From NCBI GenBank assembly GCA_947498415.1, contig CANMKB010000004.1:248001-312000 (forward strand): a DNA stretch of 64,000 bases, written 5' to 3'. Each line of letters opens with the position of its first letter. Within the stretch, counting starts at the first letter, position 1. Shown here piece after piece: positions 18,612-27,000 of this stretch. Under the pieces are notes generated by a model. The model was not told the origin of the DNA. It ran no database searches and worked only from the letters and a program-made list of their open reading frames with translations. The DNA is from an uncultured Paracoccaceae bacterium (GTDB taxonomy: Bacteria > Pseudomonadota > Alphaproteobacteria > Rhodobacterales > Rhodobacteraceae). A program made the translations under genes and the position numbers.

Positions 18612-20504
18612 TCATTCCCGAGCAGCTTCTTCCATAAACCTTTCTACCCTTTCTGTTCCGGCCTGATAATCACCCAAACTGGCCTGTTCATCTGACTGAG
18701 CATTTTGACTACCGGACGCCAATTCTTCAATCTCATCGCGCCGTTTTCCACCACCTTCCAAGGCATTGTCGGCAGTCCCTCTTGGCACTTCCAACGCCCC
18801 AATCTTAGCCTCCAGCGCCTTGATCTGCCCTTGCAGCCCGCGCATTTGGTCCCCGGCTGAGGGGTATGGCAGATCGCCTGTCTGCTTGTCGAATATCTGC
18901 TTAAAGAACCGGTCGTCATAGTATTTGATCCGCTTGGCGCGCACGGGCATTTGCGCGTCGACCACCAGAACGATGTCATCAAGATCCATGCGCCGTGCCT
19001 CATCCTCGGATAGGAGCGCGGTTTCTTCGGTTCGTTCGGACATGCTGCGCCCAGCGAAGGGGTTTCGGCCGACTGAGCGCGAGCGGGTCACAACCCGTTT
19101 GGTGGTTTTGCCGACGGCTTTGCTGAGCTCTTCGATGGTCTTTTCATCTGAGGGGGTCAGATAGAGCTTGATGCCTGCGTTGCCCTGCAGCGCGCGGCGG
19201 GCATTTTCGCCGTAGATTTCATCTAGCGCCGGGATGGTCTGGGTGACGATCGCGAGATTGGCGCGGTAGGAGCGCAGAGTTTCGATGCTGTCGAGCACGA
19301 TCGGCATTTTGCCCAGGCGGTTGAACTCATCGAGCATGATCATCACAGGCCAAGGCTCGTCCTTGCCGGGCTCATGGTCTTGCAGCGATGCCAACAAGTC
19401 CGAGAAGAACAAGCGGATCAGTGGCGCGAGGGGTTTGACCATCAGCGGCTCCACCACCAGATAGACCGAAAACGGCGTCTTGCGGATGTCGCGGAAATCG
19501 AAATCTGACGTTCCGGTCGCACGGTCGATCGCGGGGTTTGACCATTGTTTGAGGCCCGAGGTCATCAAAAGCGACAGGTAAGACGTCAGCGTGTCGTTGT
19601 TGGTTGAGGCCATGCGCATGAAGATCAGCTTGGCAGCTGGATTGACCACTTCGTCGGCGCGGCGACGATACTCCTTCTGCTTGTCCCCGCCCGATGCGGT
19701 GATGCGGTAGACTTCGCCGAGGGTCGGCCGCTTTCGCTCGAACGCCAAAAGCCCTGCCGCCACGAACAGATCAATGCCGCCATCAAGAAGCCCTTGAACC
19801 CGATCATTATCTGCTTGCAGGAACAGCGAAGCTAGGAGTTGCAGCTCCATCTGCTGACGGTCGACGTTTTCGAGCGCCGATATCCGCAGCAAGGGATTGT
19901 AGCGGTGCGAGCGGCCATCCTTCCAGTCCGTGGGCGCAAACCGGAACACCTTGTCGCCCTGCGCGGCCCTGTGGCGCGCCGTCGCACCGAAGTTTTCACC
20001 CTTCACGTCCAGCACCACGGCGCTGCCCTGATAGGTCAGAAGGTTTGGGATAACAAAACCCGTCGTCTTGCCGCGGCCGGTCGGGGCGACGATCAGGGCA
20101 TGGGGGAACACCTTGGACATCACGAAGGGTTTGCGACTCTTGGGCTTGCCCATTTTTCCGAGGACGAAGCCGTGGCCGGGCTTTCCGAAAAAGCCGTTCC
20201 GCTTCATCTCGGACATGTGCTGCCAATGGGTTTCACCGAACTTGGTCAGTGTGTCGTTCATCAAGACGGCACTAAGCAGAACACCGAAACCCGTGCTGAT
20301 CCCCACGATCAAGTGAACGATCTGCATATCGTCGGGATGGATTGTTCGAAGAGCCCCGTAGCCACGCGCGAGCATCAAGAAATCTATGTCCGCCCCGACC
20401 CCGAACCAGCGGAACGTCAGAAAGGCCGACGACAGAACATAGCCCAACACCGCTCCCAGAAGAGCAAAGCTCATGACGCCGAGTGCGATCCGCGCCTTAC
20501 CCAT
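18612..20504 (-). CDS. virD4: VirD4/TraG type IV coupling protein
   Basis: A 630-residue inner-membrane ATPase that links the relaxosome to the VirB channel. Two N-terminal membrane segments (about residues 8-29 and 61-82) precede the ATPase. Walker A APTGRGKTTG is at residues 140-149 and Walker B VMIMLDEFNRLG near 395. The C-terminal tail is charged and low in complexity, as in other VirD4 proteins. Its start overlaps the relaxase stop by eight bases; transcription runs leftward from the mob promoter region. Confidence 0.95.
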   Translation of the reverse strand: MGKARIALGVMSFALLGAVLGYVLSSAFLTFRWFGVGADIDFLMLARGYGALRTIHPDDMQIVHLIVGISTGFGVLLSAVLMNDTLTKFGETHWQHMSEMKRNGFFGKPGHGFVLGKMGKPKSRKPFVMSKVFPHALIVAPTGRGKTTGFVIPNLLTYQGSAVVLDVKGENFGATARHRAAQGDKVFRFAPTDWKDGRSHRYNPLLRISALENVDRQQMELQLLASLFLQADNDRVQGLLDGGIDLFVAAGLLAFERKRPTLGEVYRITASGGDKQKEYRRRADEVVNPAAKLIFMRMASTNNDTLTSYLSLLMTSGLKQWSNPAIDRATGTSDFDFRDIRKTPFSVYLVVEPLMVKPLAPLIRLFFSDLLASLQDHEPGKDEPWPVMIMLDEFNRLGKMPIVLDSIETLRSYRANLAIVTQTIPALDEIYGENARRALQGNAGIKLYLTPSDEKTIEELSKAVGKTTKRVVTRSRSVGRNPFAGRSMSERTEETALLSEDEARRMDLDDIVLVVDAQMPVRAKRIKYYDDRFFKQIFDKQTGDLPYPSAGDQMRGLQGQIKALEAKIGALEVPRGTADNALEGGGKRRDEIEELASGSQNAQSDEQASLGDYQAGTERVERFMEEAARE

Positions 20505-22305
20505 GCGTCACGCCCTTTTCGCCGTCGGTAGCAACATGCCGCTCGCGTTGGAGATCTATTTCCTCATTGGCGATCTCGTCGAGGACGTGCTCCATCGCCA
20601 CGCTGCTCGCCAGAGCGGCATCGCTCTGGAGATATGCCTTGGCCGCATAAAGCCGGTCCAGGCGGTCTTCAATATGTTCCTCCAGCGCGGTCTCATCGCT
20701 AATCGCCAAGTCCGGGGTGTTTTCTTCACCGACCAGCTCCTCCAGCTCGGCACGCAAGGTCTCGCGTTCCTCATCGTTTCGGAATGGATCTGCGGTTGGG
20801 TCGTCCCTCATACGGCTCAGGATTTCTGAGGTGGTCGGCGGCAACCTGTCGGCTATGGCTTCCTGCCGGTCGGGTTCCCCCGCACCACTGTCTTTGAGAA
20901 CCTCAGCGTCGGCCAACACACGGCCCAGATCGCTGTGAACTTGATCGAGACGGTCGATCGCCTTCTCCAGTTCATCGGCGCGCGCCAGATCAAAACCCTC
21001 CTTCTCGGCAATCGCCTTCAAATCCTGTCCAAGCCATTGCCGCTCCAGCGCGGCATTGCCCGCGCCGATTTCAACGCGACACGTCACCTCTTGCGCGTCA
21101 ATGCCGGTGCCTTTCAAAGCCTGTTCTAGACGTTCGGCGAGCGCCGTCTCCTGCAAAGCGCCTTGGGCCTCGGCCCGTATATTTGCGGCAGAATAGATCC
21201 CACTATTGGACGCGTCTTCGAGCAAGATGTGGGACTGCGTTCCCATGGGGCTCAGATGTGACAGTGAACGATAGATGTCGTTCAGCTCATGCTCGAGCGC
21301 CGCGCGCCGCTCCACAGGGGCATCCGCTACAATGCGTTCGGCTTGGTTGATCTTGTCGTGAAAGGCATCCACGACCTCATCAAACGAATGCTGTTCTTCG
21401 GCCATGCCATATACCTTTCCATCTACTTCAATCGGTTTGCCCTGCGCCAAAAGCGTCGCGGCCTTGTCCAAAGCTGCTGCAATGTCATGCTGGTTCTCTC
21501 GCGAGGCTTCTGCCGCCAAGCCGCGATAGAGCTGCGCGTTCTGCGCCACTTCGGCTAAGGCACGGTCAAGCTCTGGCCCTACGCGCTCGCGCTCAGCCAG
21601 CTTCTGGCCGGTGGTTTCCGCGCGACGTTGGTCCACGTCGCTTGGCCTCTTCGTCGTGATGCCACGTTCGAGCTTTCGCGTCGCCTCAAGCCTCAGCCCG
21701 TAGCGGTCCGACACCTCGACCATCGCCTCGCGAAAACTGTCGTAGTTGAAGTGGTGCCCTTCTTTCAGAAAGAAGAATTCACCATCCTTGCTGCGCCGGT
21801 TCAGGACGATGTGGGCGTGCGGGTGATCCCGGTCCTCATGCACGGCGGCGATGTAGTCAAAATGGCTGCCTTCGCCCTGAAAGAACCGCTCGCAGATCTC
21901 GCGCGTAATTTCGGCAACATCCTCGCCGCGCGTGCCAATCGGGAAAGCCATCAAGAGGTGTGAGGTATGTCCTAGCTTGGGATGAAACCCCTCATTCCAC
22001 TGTGCGGAAAATCGGCGCGTGACTTGTTCGATCTCTTTGGCTGACAGAACGCTTTGGCCGTCATAGGTGCCACGGCTGTCGATGATAAAGCTCGACTTGG
22101 TTGTCAGGTATTCCAGCTGGTTGCGCAGCTGCGCTTTGTTGTGCGTTCCGCCGTCGCGAATGGCTTTGAAGATCGCGGGGGAATGCCCCATGGCGGCGCG
22201 CGCCATCTGCTTGGCACGGGCGCGAGGAACGCTGCCGCGAATGCGGCTCCAGTCGCGATCGAAGAAGGCCTCTTGCGCGGCGGCAACGGCGCTATTCCGG
22301 GCCAT
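20497..22305 (-). CDS. VirD2/MobA-type relaxase
   Basis: A 602-residue DNA relaxase that nicks oriT and stays bound to the transferred strand. I chose the ATG at 22305 because GGGAGG lies eight bases upstream; an in-frame start 27 bases earlier has none. The three-histidine metal site is HEDRDHPHAH (residues 156-165; His161, 163, 165). The region near residues 62-71 (LEYLTTKS) probably carries the catalytic tyrosine. The C-terminal 350 residues are helical and acidic, with the likely secretion signal at the end. It overlaps mobC by 14 bases and virD4 by 8, forming one operon. Confidence 0.92.
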   Translation of the reverse strand: MARNSAVAAAQEAFFDRDWSRIRGSVPRARAKQMARAAMGHSPAIFKAIRDGGTHNKAQLRNQLEYLTTKSSFIIDSRGTYDGQSVLSAKEIEQVTRRFSAQWNEGFHPKLGHTSHLLMAFPIGTRGEDVAEITREICERFFQGEGSHFDYIAAVHEDRDHPHAHIVLNRRSKDGEFFFLKEGHHFNYDSFREAMVEVSDRYGLRLEATRKLERGITTKRPSDVDQRRAETTGQKLAERERVGPELDRALAEVAQNAQLYRGLAAEASRENQHDIAAALDKAATLLAQGKPIEVDGKVYGMAEEQHSFDEVVDAFHDKINQAERIVADAPVERRAALEHELNDIYRSLSHLSPMGTQSHILLEDASNSGIYSAANIRAEAQGALQETALAERLEQALKGTGIDAQEVTCRVEIGAGNAALERQWLGQDLKAIAEKEGFDLARADELEKAIDRLDQVHSDLGRVLADAEVLKDSGAGEPDRQEAIADRLPPTTSEILSRMRDDPTADPFRNDEERETLRAELEELVGEENTPDLAISDETALEEHIEDRLDRLYAAKAYLQSDAALASSVAMEHVLDEIANEEIDLQRERHVATDGEKGVTHG

Positions 22306-22882
22306 CGGCAAAACCTCCCAGTACGCGGGCAACCTTGCCGGACAGCGCGCTGCGGCGGCGCTGCGCCATGTCTTGAACCTGGTCAGCGATGTCGAAGATC
22401 AGCCCGGCCAAGGCGCGGACCTGGCTATGGGCAGAATTGCCATAGGGCGGCGTCTTGCCCTGACGTTTTGCCTCGTTCATGCGCTGCGCAATCTGGTTGA
22501 TATTGTTGCCGGTGCGGTTGAGCGAAGCCGATAACCCCTGTATCTGGTTGGCCAGCTCATCGTCTGGAACGAAAAGATCGTTCGAAGCATGGATCAGCCG
22601 CCGCAGCCCCTCGGCGCGGCTGGTGATATCATGCCGCGTCAGCACCGCATCGAAGCTCGCAAGCTCCTTTGGCGTCAGCCGGACATTCACCAGTTCGGAG
22701 CGGACGCGTGCGTCGAGCTTGCGGCTTTGATCGGCCTTTAACGTGTAGAAGATGCTGCGGGGCGTGACGCCGAATTCACGGGCCAGATCCTCGATCGGCA
22801 CCCCCTCGGCACGCTTGCGCACGATAGCGAAACGCTGGTTCTGCGTCAGTCGCTTGTGCCGTGGTGCGCGCGGTCGGCCCAT
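22292..22882 (-). CDS. mobC: MobC-like relaxosome accessory protein
   Basis: A 196-residue DNA-binding protein. Residues 10-60 contain a helix-turn-helix (LAREFGVTPRSIFYTLK). Residues 65-100 look like a ribbon-helix-helix (VNVRLTPKELASFDAVL), and residues 110-140 hold the MobC/BfmC signature LNRTGNNINQIAQRMNE. Such proteins bind oriT and help the relaxase. It is the first gene of the leftward mob operon, directly beside the palindrome-rich candidate oriT. Confidence 0.88.
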   Translation of the reverse strand: MGRPRAPRHKRLTQNQRFAIVRKRAEGVPIEDLAREFGVTPRSIFYTLKADQSRKLDARVRSELVNVRLTPKELASFDAVLTRHDITSRAEGLRRLIHASNDLFVPDDELANQIQGLSASLNRTGNNINQIAQRMNEAKRQGKTPPYGNSAHSQVRALAGLIFDIADQVQDMAQRRRSALSGKVARVLGGFADGPE

Positions 22883-22883
22883 G

Positions 22884-23055
22884 TGAAGTAATCACCCCTA
22901 TTTCTTGCCAGCATCATACAGGCAGCCCTGTTATGGCATTTCACCATAATTGATTCAATATTATAATATTGAATCAACTGCTGTATTCCGTTTGGAGCAG
23001 CCATAGGCTGCGACCGCCGGGCAAAGCCCGGCCACATGCGCAAGGCATGGCACCA
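22884..23055. other. candidate oriT: cluster of inverted repeats
   Basis: This 170-base gap upstream of mobC holds five inverted repeats in a row. They are TTATGG-N7-CCATAA (22931-22949), a 28-base perfect palindrome (22950-22977), GCAGCC-ATA-GGCTGC (22997-23011), GCCGGGC-AAA-GCCCGGC (23016-23032) and CATGC-N5-GCATG (23035-23049). Location next to mobC and the relaxase gene is where oriT usually lies. I cannot identify the nic site. Some of the repeats must also serve the mob promoter. Confidence 0.5.
22950..22977. promoter_or_regulatory. 28-base perfect palindrome, probable operator
   Basis: An AT-rich perfect palindrome with arms TTGATTCAATATTA / TAATATTGAATCAA, 68 bases before the mobC start. 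Symmetry and position suggest the binding site of a dimeric regulator, possibly MobC itself, controlling the mob operon or organising the relaxosome. Confidence 0.55.
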
Positions 23056-23337
23056 CTAATCGTGGTTCCACGCCTCAGCATCGCCAAGCAATCGCAGCGC
23101 TATTGCGCGGGCCGCGCCTTCAGCGCTGGCATAGGTTTGATGATCGGGCAGCTCGTGCAGATCAAAGGGCTGTTGCGGGTCGTCCGGGGTCTCAACTCGG
23201 ACATAGATCGCCCAGCCATCGATCAGTGCCGGATCATCACAATACTCCTGACCGCCGTCGGTCAGATTGCAGAACCCATGTAGGTGCACACTGGCGCGAC
23301 CCTCTCGGGCCGCCTGCCAGATGTCAGAATATTTCAT
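23056..23337 (-). CDS. small leading-region protein, unknown function
   Basis: A 93-residue acidic soluble protein. The ATG at 23337 has GAGG upstream and overlaps the previous gene by 14 bases; an in-frame start 21 bases earlier is less likely. The sequence carries WAIYVRVETPDDPQQPFD, then TYASAEGAARAIALRLL; I do not recognise a family. It is the last gene of a four-gene leftward operon (24053 to 23056) that ends at the oriT candidate. Confidence 0.65.
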   Translation of the reverse strand: MKYSDIWQAAREGRASVHLHGFCNLTDGGQEYCDDPALIDGWAIYVRVETPDDPQQPFDLHELPDHQTYASAEGAARAIALRLLGDAEAWNHD

Positions 23338-23548
23338 GGCAAACCTCGGCGCTTTCACCGACGAAAAATTCGTCAGGCTTGCCGTTCAAGCGGGTGCCAT
23401 CCCGACTGGTCAAGCCGATAGCCGACCCGTTCCGCGCGAATGTGATAAGGTATTGCCCGAGGTCATCACGCGTCACCATATACCCGCTGTTGACCCAGTG
23501 AACGCGGTTGCCCGCGTCCACTACCGTTTTGATCTCTTCCAAGGTCAT
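23324..23548 (-). CDS. small leading-region protein, unknown function
   Basis: A 74-residue protein with beta-rich sequence (VHWVNSGYMVTRDDLGQYLITF). The ATG sits in an ATGA-type overlap with the preceding gene. No recognised domain. Tight coupling on both sides supports that it is translated. Confidence 0.65.
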   Translation of the reverse strand: MTLEEIKTVVDAGNRVHWVNSGYMVTRDDLGQYLITFARNGSAIGLTSRDGTRLNGKPDEFFVGESAEVCHEIF

Positions 23549-23748
23549 CGCAACGCCTCCTCAAGGATTGCGAGAGCCCCAAGACAATCGTCGATATAGG
23601 GCTGCTCCTCGCCGTCCAGATCGTTCAGCTCAAGCCGGTTCAACACCGCGTAAAGCGTGGCACGCGCCTCGCGGGCAGCGCTTCGCAAGCTCACTGTGTC
23701 TTCCAGACGCGAAGTCGAAAAATCATTGCTGTGATAGTCGGGGATCAT
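23545..23748 (-). CDS. small helical leading-region protein
   Basis: A 67-residue protein, mostly helical (SAAREARATLYAVLNRLEL), ending in LGALAILEEALR. The start ATG at 23748 overlaps the stop of the zinc-ribbon gene. No known family. Part of the same four-gene operon. Confidence 0.6.
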   Translation of the reverse strand: MIPDYHSNDFSTSRLEDTVSLRSAAREARATLYAVLNRLELNDLDGEEQPYIDDCLGALAILEEALR

Positions 23749-24053
23749 CGGATTTCTCCCGCCTTGTGCTTCCAACGCGGAGCGATGTCTTTGAACGGCA
23801 CCGTGAAGGGCGGCAGCGCGTCAAAGCCGTTCGAGCTTTTGACCACCTTCACCTTGGCGCAATCATCCTCAACGCTGAGGATCTCGACACAGAACACGCC
23901 GCCCAGACCTGACGGAACAACGATCTCCTTCAGCTCGTGCCGATGCTTCCCGCAATAGACGCAGGAGCTATAGAGCCCGTCGATGATGTGACCGCCGGTC
24001 GCGCGATCACAGTCGCAGGTCCAGAATTTCGAGGGCTGATATTTGTGTGCCAT
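23745..24053 (-). CDS. small protein with cysteine cluster, first of leading-region operon
   Basis: A 102-residue protein. The ATG at 24053 follows GAGGAGG at six bases. Cysteines in CDCD and CVYCGKH form a zinc-ribbon-like cluster within residues 12-40. The leader GAGGAGGCCACAAATGGCAC is nearly the same as that of ardC at 25557, and the upstream DNA is a second copy of the ardC upstream repeat. That points to coordinated expression of the two operons. Confidence 0.7.
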   Translation of the reverse strand: MAHKYQPSKFWTCDCDRATGGHIIDGLYSSCVYCGKHRHELKEIVVPSGLGGVFCVEILSVEDDCAKVKVVKSSNGFDALPPFTVPFKDIAPRWKHKAGEIR

Positions 24054-24092
24054 TTGTGGCCTCCTCTTGGGTGCTGCGGTTGGGGCTTGGCT

Positions 24093-24404
24093 CCCCTTCC
24101 GCCGATGGGCTGCACACCGGCCAATCTGATCTGACCGAATACGCATGTATTCGGCGGAACAGAGTGGGTGGGGGCACAGCCTGACCCACGGCCCTGGAGC
24201 GGCCAGTCAATGGGTCAAAGCCCGCAACTGGTGCGGCCCGCAGCGCGCCTTCGCGCGAGGACACGGGTTGCAGACTTTGACGACGCGCCCGCGCGGCGCT
24301 TGCCCATTGACGGGACGCGACAGGGATGTTGGGCGGACCAGTCAAATTGAAAGAAGCCTGAAGGAGGTGAGCGGGCTGAAAGCCAGCCGATCCTCCGCAC
24401 AGTC
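24093..24404 (-). repeat. structured upstream repeat, copy A
   Basis: Conserved blocks shared with copy B (25599-25934) are CTTCCGCCGATGGGCTGC, a hairpin with CCGAATAC/GTATTCGG arms (24135-24154), GACCCACGGCCCTG, and CAGGGATGTTGGGCGGACCA near 24321-24340. Between the last two is a nested stem-loop: GTCAATGGG/CCCATTGAC (24206-24214 with 24303-24311), GTCAAAG/CTTTGAC (24214-24220 with 24275-24281), and an inner CGCGC-type hairpin near 24245. No gene is apparent in this stretch. It probably contains the promoter of the operon starting at 24053. Confidence 0.7.
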
Positions 24405-24417
24405 CGTTTCTCATAGC

Positions 24418-24441
24418 GGCCCGTGCGCAGCAGCACGGGCC
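24418..24441. terminator. hairpin downstream of the ardC operon
   Basis: A perfect 9-base stem, GGCCCGTGC (24418-24426) with GCACGGGCC (24433-24441), loop six. It has no U-tract on either strand, so a role in termination or in the repeat's secondary structure are both possible. Confidence 0.35.
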
Positions 24442-24467
24442 ACAATTCCTCATCTCATCCCCCAAGG

Positions 24468-24499
24468 CCTGCGCCCCGCCACTTCAGGCGGGGCGCAGG
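24468..24499 (-). terminator. 13-base perfect hairpin after the zinc-ribbon gene
   Basis: CCTGCGCCCCGCC (24468-24480) pairs perfectly with GGCGGGGCGCAGG (24487-24499) around ACTTCA. It begins three bases past the stop of the gene at 24503, as expected for a transcription terminator of the ardC operon. A U-tract is missing. Confidence 0.55.
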
Positions 24500-24502
24500 T
24501 GC

Positions 24503-24682
24503 TCAAAGCTCAACACCAGACTTCAAGTTGCCATCCGGGTCCAACCACGAACGGGCCTCGGCACAATCTAGGCAAATACAGGTGCAACTGCCTTTCACGA
24601 TGATCGGCGCGAGAAAGATCACTGGGTTTGACGTGCCGCATTTGCGGCACGCCATAGGGGGCAGGATTGCGGGGCCGCTCAT
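24503..24682 (-). CDS. small zinc-ribbon protein coupled to ardC
   Basis: A 59-residue protein whose ATG overlaps the ardC stop (ATGA at 24679-24682). Two cysteine pairs, CRKCG and CLDC, are separated by a beta-rich stretch and would bind one zinc ion. No family recognised. Translational coupling suggests it works with ArdC or shares its regulation. Confidence 0.65.
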   Translation of the reverse strand: MSGPAILPPMACRKCGTSNPVIFLAPIIVKGSCTCICLDCAEARSWLDPDGNLKSGVEL

Positions 24683-25557
24683 GCTGCGGCCGCTTTCGAT
24701 TGACCTGCGGCTGTTAAAACAAAATCGGCGGCCTTCTGTGCCTCGGACGCCGCGCGAAAAATCGCCCGCTTGTCCTCTTTGAGAGCTTTCAACCACCCTT
24801 CAACATAAGCGGCGCTTTGGCCGAGTTCCGGCGCGACACCAATCTGAGCCCCAAGGAAACAAGCGCCGATCTCTGCAACCAGCTCTTCAAAGGCATAGGC
24901 TTCGCGGTTCGCAAATTTCTTGATCCGCTCAAGCCGCTTTTCGCTGCCAGTCCAATGGATCAACTCATGGGCCAACGTCCCATAGTAGCCTGCCGCATCG
25001 TGAAACGTGGCAATCGGCGGCACGTGGATGTGATCCTTGGCGGGGCTGTAGTAGGCGCGTGGGTCGTCGCTGGTGAGGATCTCTGCCCCTGTCCGTCTGA
25101 AAAACGCCTCAAGCTCAGGATCTTCGGTCGTGCCAAGATCGCGCGGGGCCTCGGGACGGATGTAGTACTCCTCCGGCAAACCTTCGATCTGATCCGCGTT
25201 GAAGACGCGGTATGCGCGCGCGTAGGGCACTTCTTCCTCAATGCCCAATTCGTTCTCTCGGGTGAACGTCCCGTATTTGACTACGGTCGACGACGTTTCG
25301 CCTTTGCGGACTTGGCCGTCCAGCTCCTGCGCCTGTTTGTAGGTCATCCAGCGGCTCGAAACATAGCCATGCTTGGCCGCCATGACCCAGAGCATCAGGA
25401 TATTTATCCCGCGATACTCCTCGCCATTGTGTCGGGTCGGCAGGGCAATGCCGGACGCGCTCCCTGTCCACGGCTTGCGCCATGGCGGCGTGCCCGCCTC
25501 GATCTCTGCAATAATGGTGTCGGTGACATGGGCATAAACATCAAACTTCGGTGCCAT
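24679..25557 (-). CDS. ardC: ArdC-like anti-restriction protein
   Basis: A 292-residue protein. Residues about 5-130 form the ArdC N-terminal single-stranded-DNA-binding domain (PPWRKPW, then YRGINILML, then WMTYKQAQELDGQVRKGE). Residues about 165-290 form a zincin-like metallopeptidase domain with HELIH at 197-201. ArdC of plasmid RSA/RP4 relatives protects incoming single-stranded DNA from host restriction. The ATG has GAGGAGG upstream and a structured repeat behind it. The gene lies on the side of the oriT candidate where establishment genes normally lie. Confidence 0.93.
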   Translation of the reverse strand: MAPKFDVYAHVTDTIIAEIEAGTPPWRKPWTGSASGIALPTRHNGEEYRGINILMLWVMAAKHGYVSSRWMTYKQAQELDGQVRKGETSSTVVKYGTFTRENELGIEEEVPYARAYRVFNADQIEGLPEEYYIRPEAPRDLGTTEDPELEAFFRRTGAEILTSDDPRAYYSPAKDHIHVPPIATFHDAAGYYGTLAHELIHWTGSEKRLERIKKFANREAYAFEELVAEIGACFLGAQIGVAPELGQSAAYVEGWLKALKEDKRAIFRAASEAQKAADFVLTAAGQSKAAAA

Positions 25558-25598
25558 TTGTGGCCTCCTCGATCAAAGTGACGCGGGTGAGGCTTCGT

Positions 25599-25934
25599 GC
25601 CCCCTTCCGCCGATGGGCTGCGCCTCGGCCACCTGATCTGACCGAATACGCATGTATTCGGCGGAACAGAGTGGGAGAGGGCAAAGCCCGACCCACGGCC
25701 CTGAACGGGGCTGTCAATCGGCCACATTTGCGAAGAAAATGTCTGCGCCAAAATCAGACGCCAATTTGCGCCGAGAGGAATGGCTCGCCCGCGAGACAGG
25801 GGAAATTGATGGCTGATTTTGGGGATGGACTAAGGTTGACCGCCACGGTCAGGGATGTTGGGCGGACCAAACAAAATTGATGATGTCTGGATCGGGGTGA
25901 GCGGGCCAACGGCCCGTTGAGCCTCGGTGCAGTC
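25599..25934 (-). repeat. structured upstream repeat, copy B
   Basis: The counterpart of copy A, upstream of ardC. Same conserved blocks, including the CCGAATAC/GTATTCGG hairpin at 25642-25661 and CAGGGATGTTGGGCGGACCA near 25850-25869. The middle has different sequence but the same architecture: CCAAAATCAG/CTGATTTTGG (25748-25757 with 25813-25822), CAATTT/AAATTG (25762-25767 with 25803-25808), and an inner CTCG/CGAG hairpin (25784-25795). The remaining bases to 26103 hold no gene that I can support. Confidence 0.7.
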
Positions 25935-26103
25935 TATTGGGAGATGTTGCCCGCGCGCTTAAGCGCGCGTTCTTCTGAAACCATGCGATACTTCCCAGGC
26001 CGCGCGCGATACAAGGCCAAAGCAATCCCTCAACCCGCTGACAGAATTACAAGATATCGCAGACAGTCCGCTGAGTATATGGTTCTTAAATGTAGACCCA
26101 TCC

Positions 26104-26119
26104 TCTAGGTTGAACTAGA
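26104..26119. promoter_or_regulatory. possible BrxR operator
   Basis: TCTAG-N6-CTAGA inverted repeat ending nine bases before the brxR start, followed by the palindrome CTTAAG. BrxR-type WYL repressors bind inverted repeats in this position in characterised BREX loci. The site here is short and unproven. Confidence 0.35.
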
Positions 26120-26127
26120 CTTAAGCT

Positions 26128-27000
26128 ATGACAAGCGAATCGAATAGTCTTTCACGATGGCAGCAGGATCGCCGTGCATTCATTGAGCACAGGGTCTTTT
26201 GGCGTGGACGTGTCGGCCTTGCGGATCTGATGGATGTTATGGGCCTCAGTCGGGCTCAAGCTTCGAAAGACCTCAATAGCTACATCAATGATCATCCCGA
26301 ACACATCATCTACGATAAAACGGCCAAGACCTACGTTCTGGGCCCGAAGTTCGAAGAACACTACACTGCGCTTGATCCGTCAGAGTATCTTGATGATCTC
26401 CTGTCGATCTCACGGGGCGGTTCAGTCCCCGCTGCAGACTGGATTGTCTACCAACCGGACATTCTGGCAACCACTGTGCCTGGGCGCGGACTAAGCGCGC
26501 TAACACTTCGCAACGTCTTATTGGCCTGTGAACAGCGCAAAGAGCTGCAGATAAGCTATCAGTCCATGTCCTCCCCCGATCCAGAAAATCGCGTTATCAT
26601 TCCTCATGCCCTCGCACATGACGGATTTCGTTGGCATGCGAGAGCGCTTTGCTCAAAAGACCAAGTTTTCAAAGACTTTGTTCTCGGACGCATACTGAAG
26701 AGCGCATTGGGGGAACATTCAGATGCCGACGCCGGTACCGATGAAGACTGGCACCAAACAATAACGCTCAAAATCGCACCGCACCCTGGCCTGTCTGAAA
26801 ACCAACGCAGGATTGTAGAGCTAGACTATGCAATGAATGACGGGGCGGCAGAACTTTCAGTGCGAAAGTGCCTATTGTTCTACAATCTAAAGCGGCTAGG
26901 CCTTGATGTTGATCCAAGTATCCGCGCCCCACAGGATCAGCACATAGTTTTGATCAATGACGGAGAAGTCCGCGCTGCTCTCGAGAGGGGACGGCGATGA
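26128..27000 (+). CDS. brxR: BrxR-type WYL-domain transcriptional regulator
   Basis: A 290-residue regulator at the head of the BREX locus. Residues 1-75 form a winged helix-turn-helix (LADLMDVMGLSRAQASKDLNSY). Residues about 125-200 form a WYL domain (LQISYQSMSSP, then PHALAHDGFRWHARALC), and the rest a WCX dimerisation domain. BrxR proteins repress BREX expression and may respond to nucleic acid ligands. The gene overlaps brxA by four bases (ATGA), so regulator and system are co-transcribed. Confidence 0.85.
   Translation: MTSESNSLSRWQQDRRAFIEHRVFWRGRVGLADLMDVMGLSRAQASKDLNSYINDHPEHIIYDKTAKTYVLGPKFEEHYTALDPSEYLDDLLSISRGGSVPAADWIVYQPDILATTVPGRGLSALTLRNVLLACEQRKELQISYQSMSSPDPENRVIIPHALAHDGFRWHARALCSKDQVFKDFVLGRILKSALGEHSDADAGTDEDWHQTITLKIAPHPGLSENQRRIVELDYAMNDGAAELSVRKCLLFYNLKRLGLDVDPSIRAPQDQHIVLINDGEVRAALERGRR

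Noticed and set aside
24145..24603. A 152-codon frame over repeat copy A
   Set aside because: The region is made of inverted repeats and conserved non-coding blocks; copy B has no matching frame.
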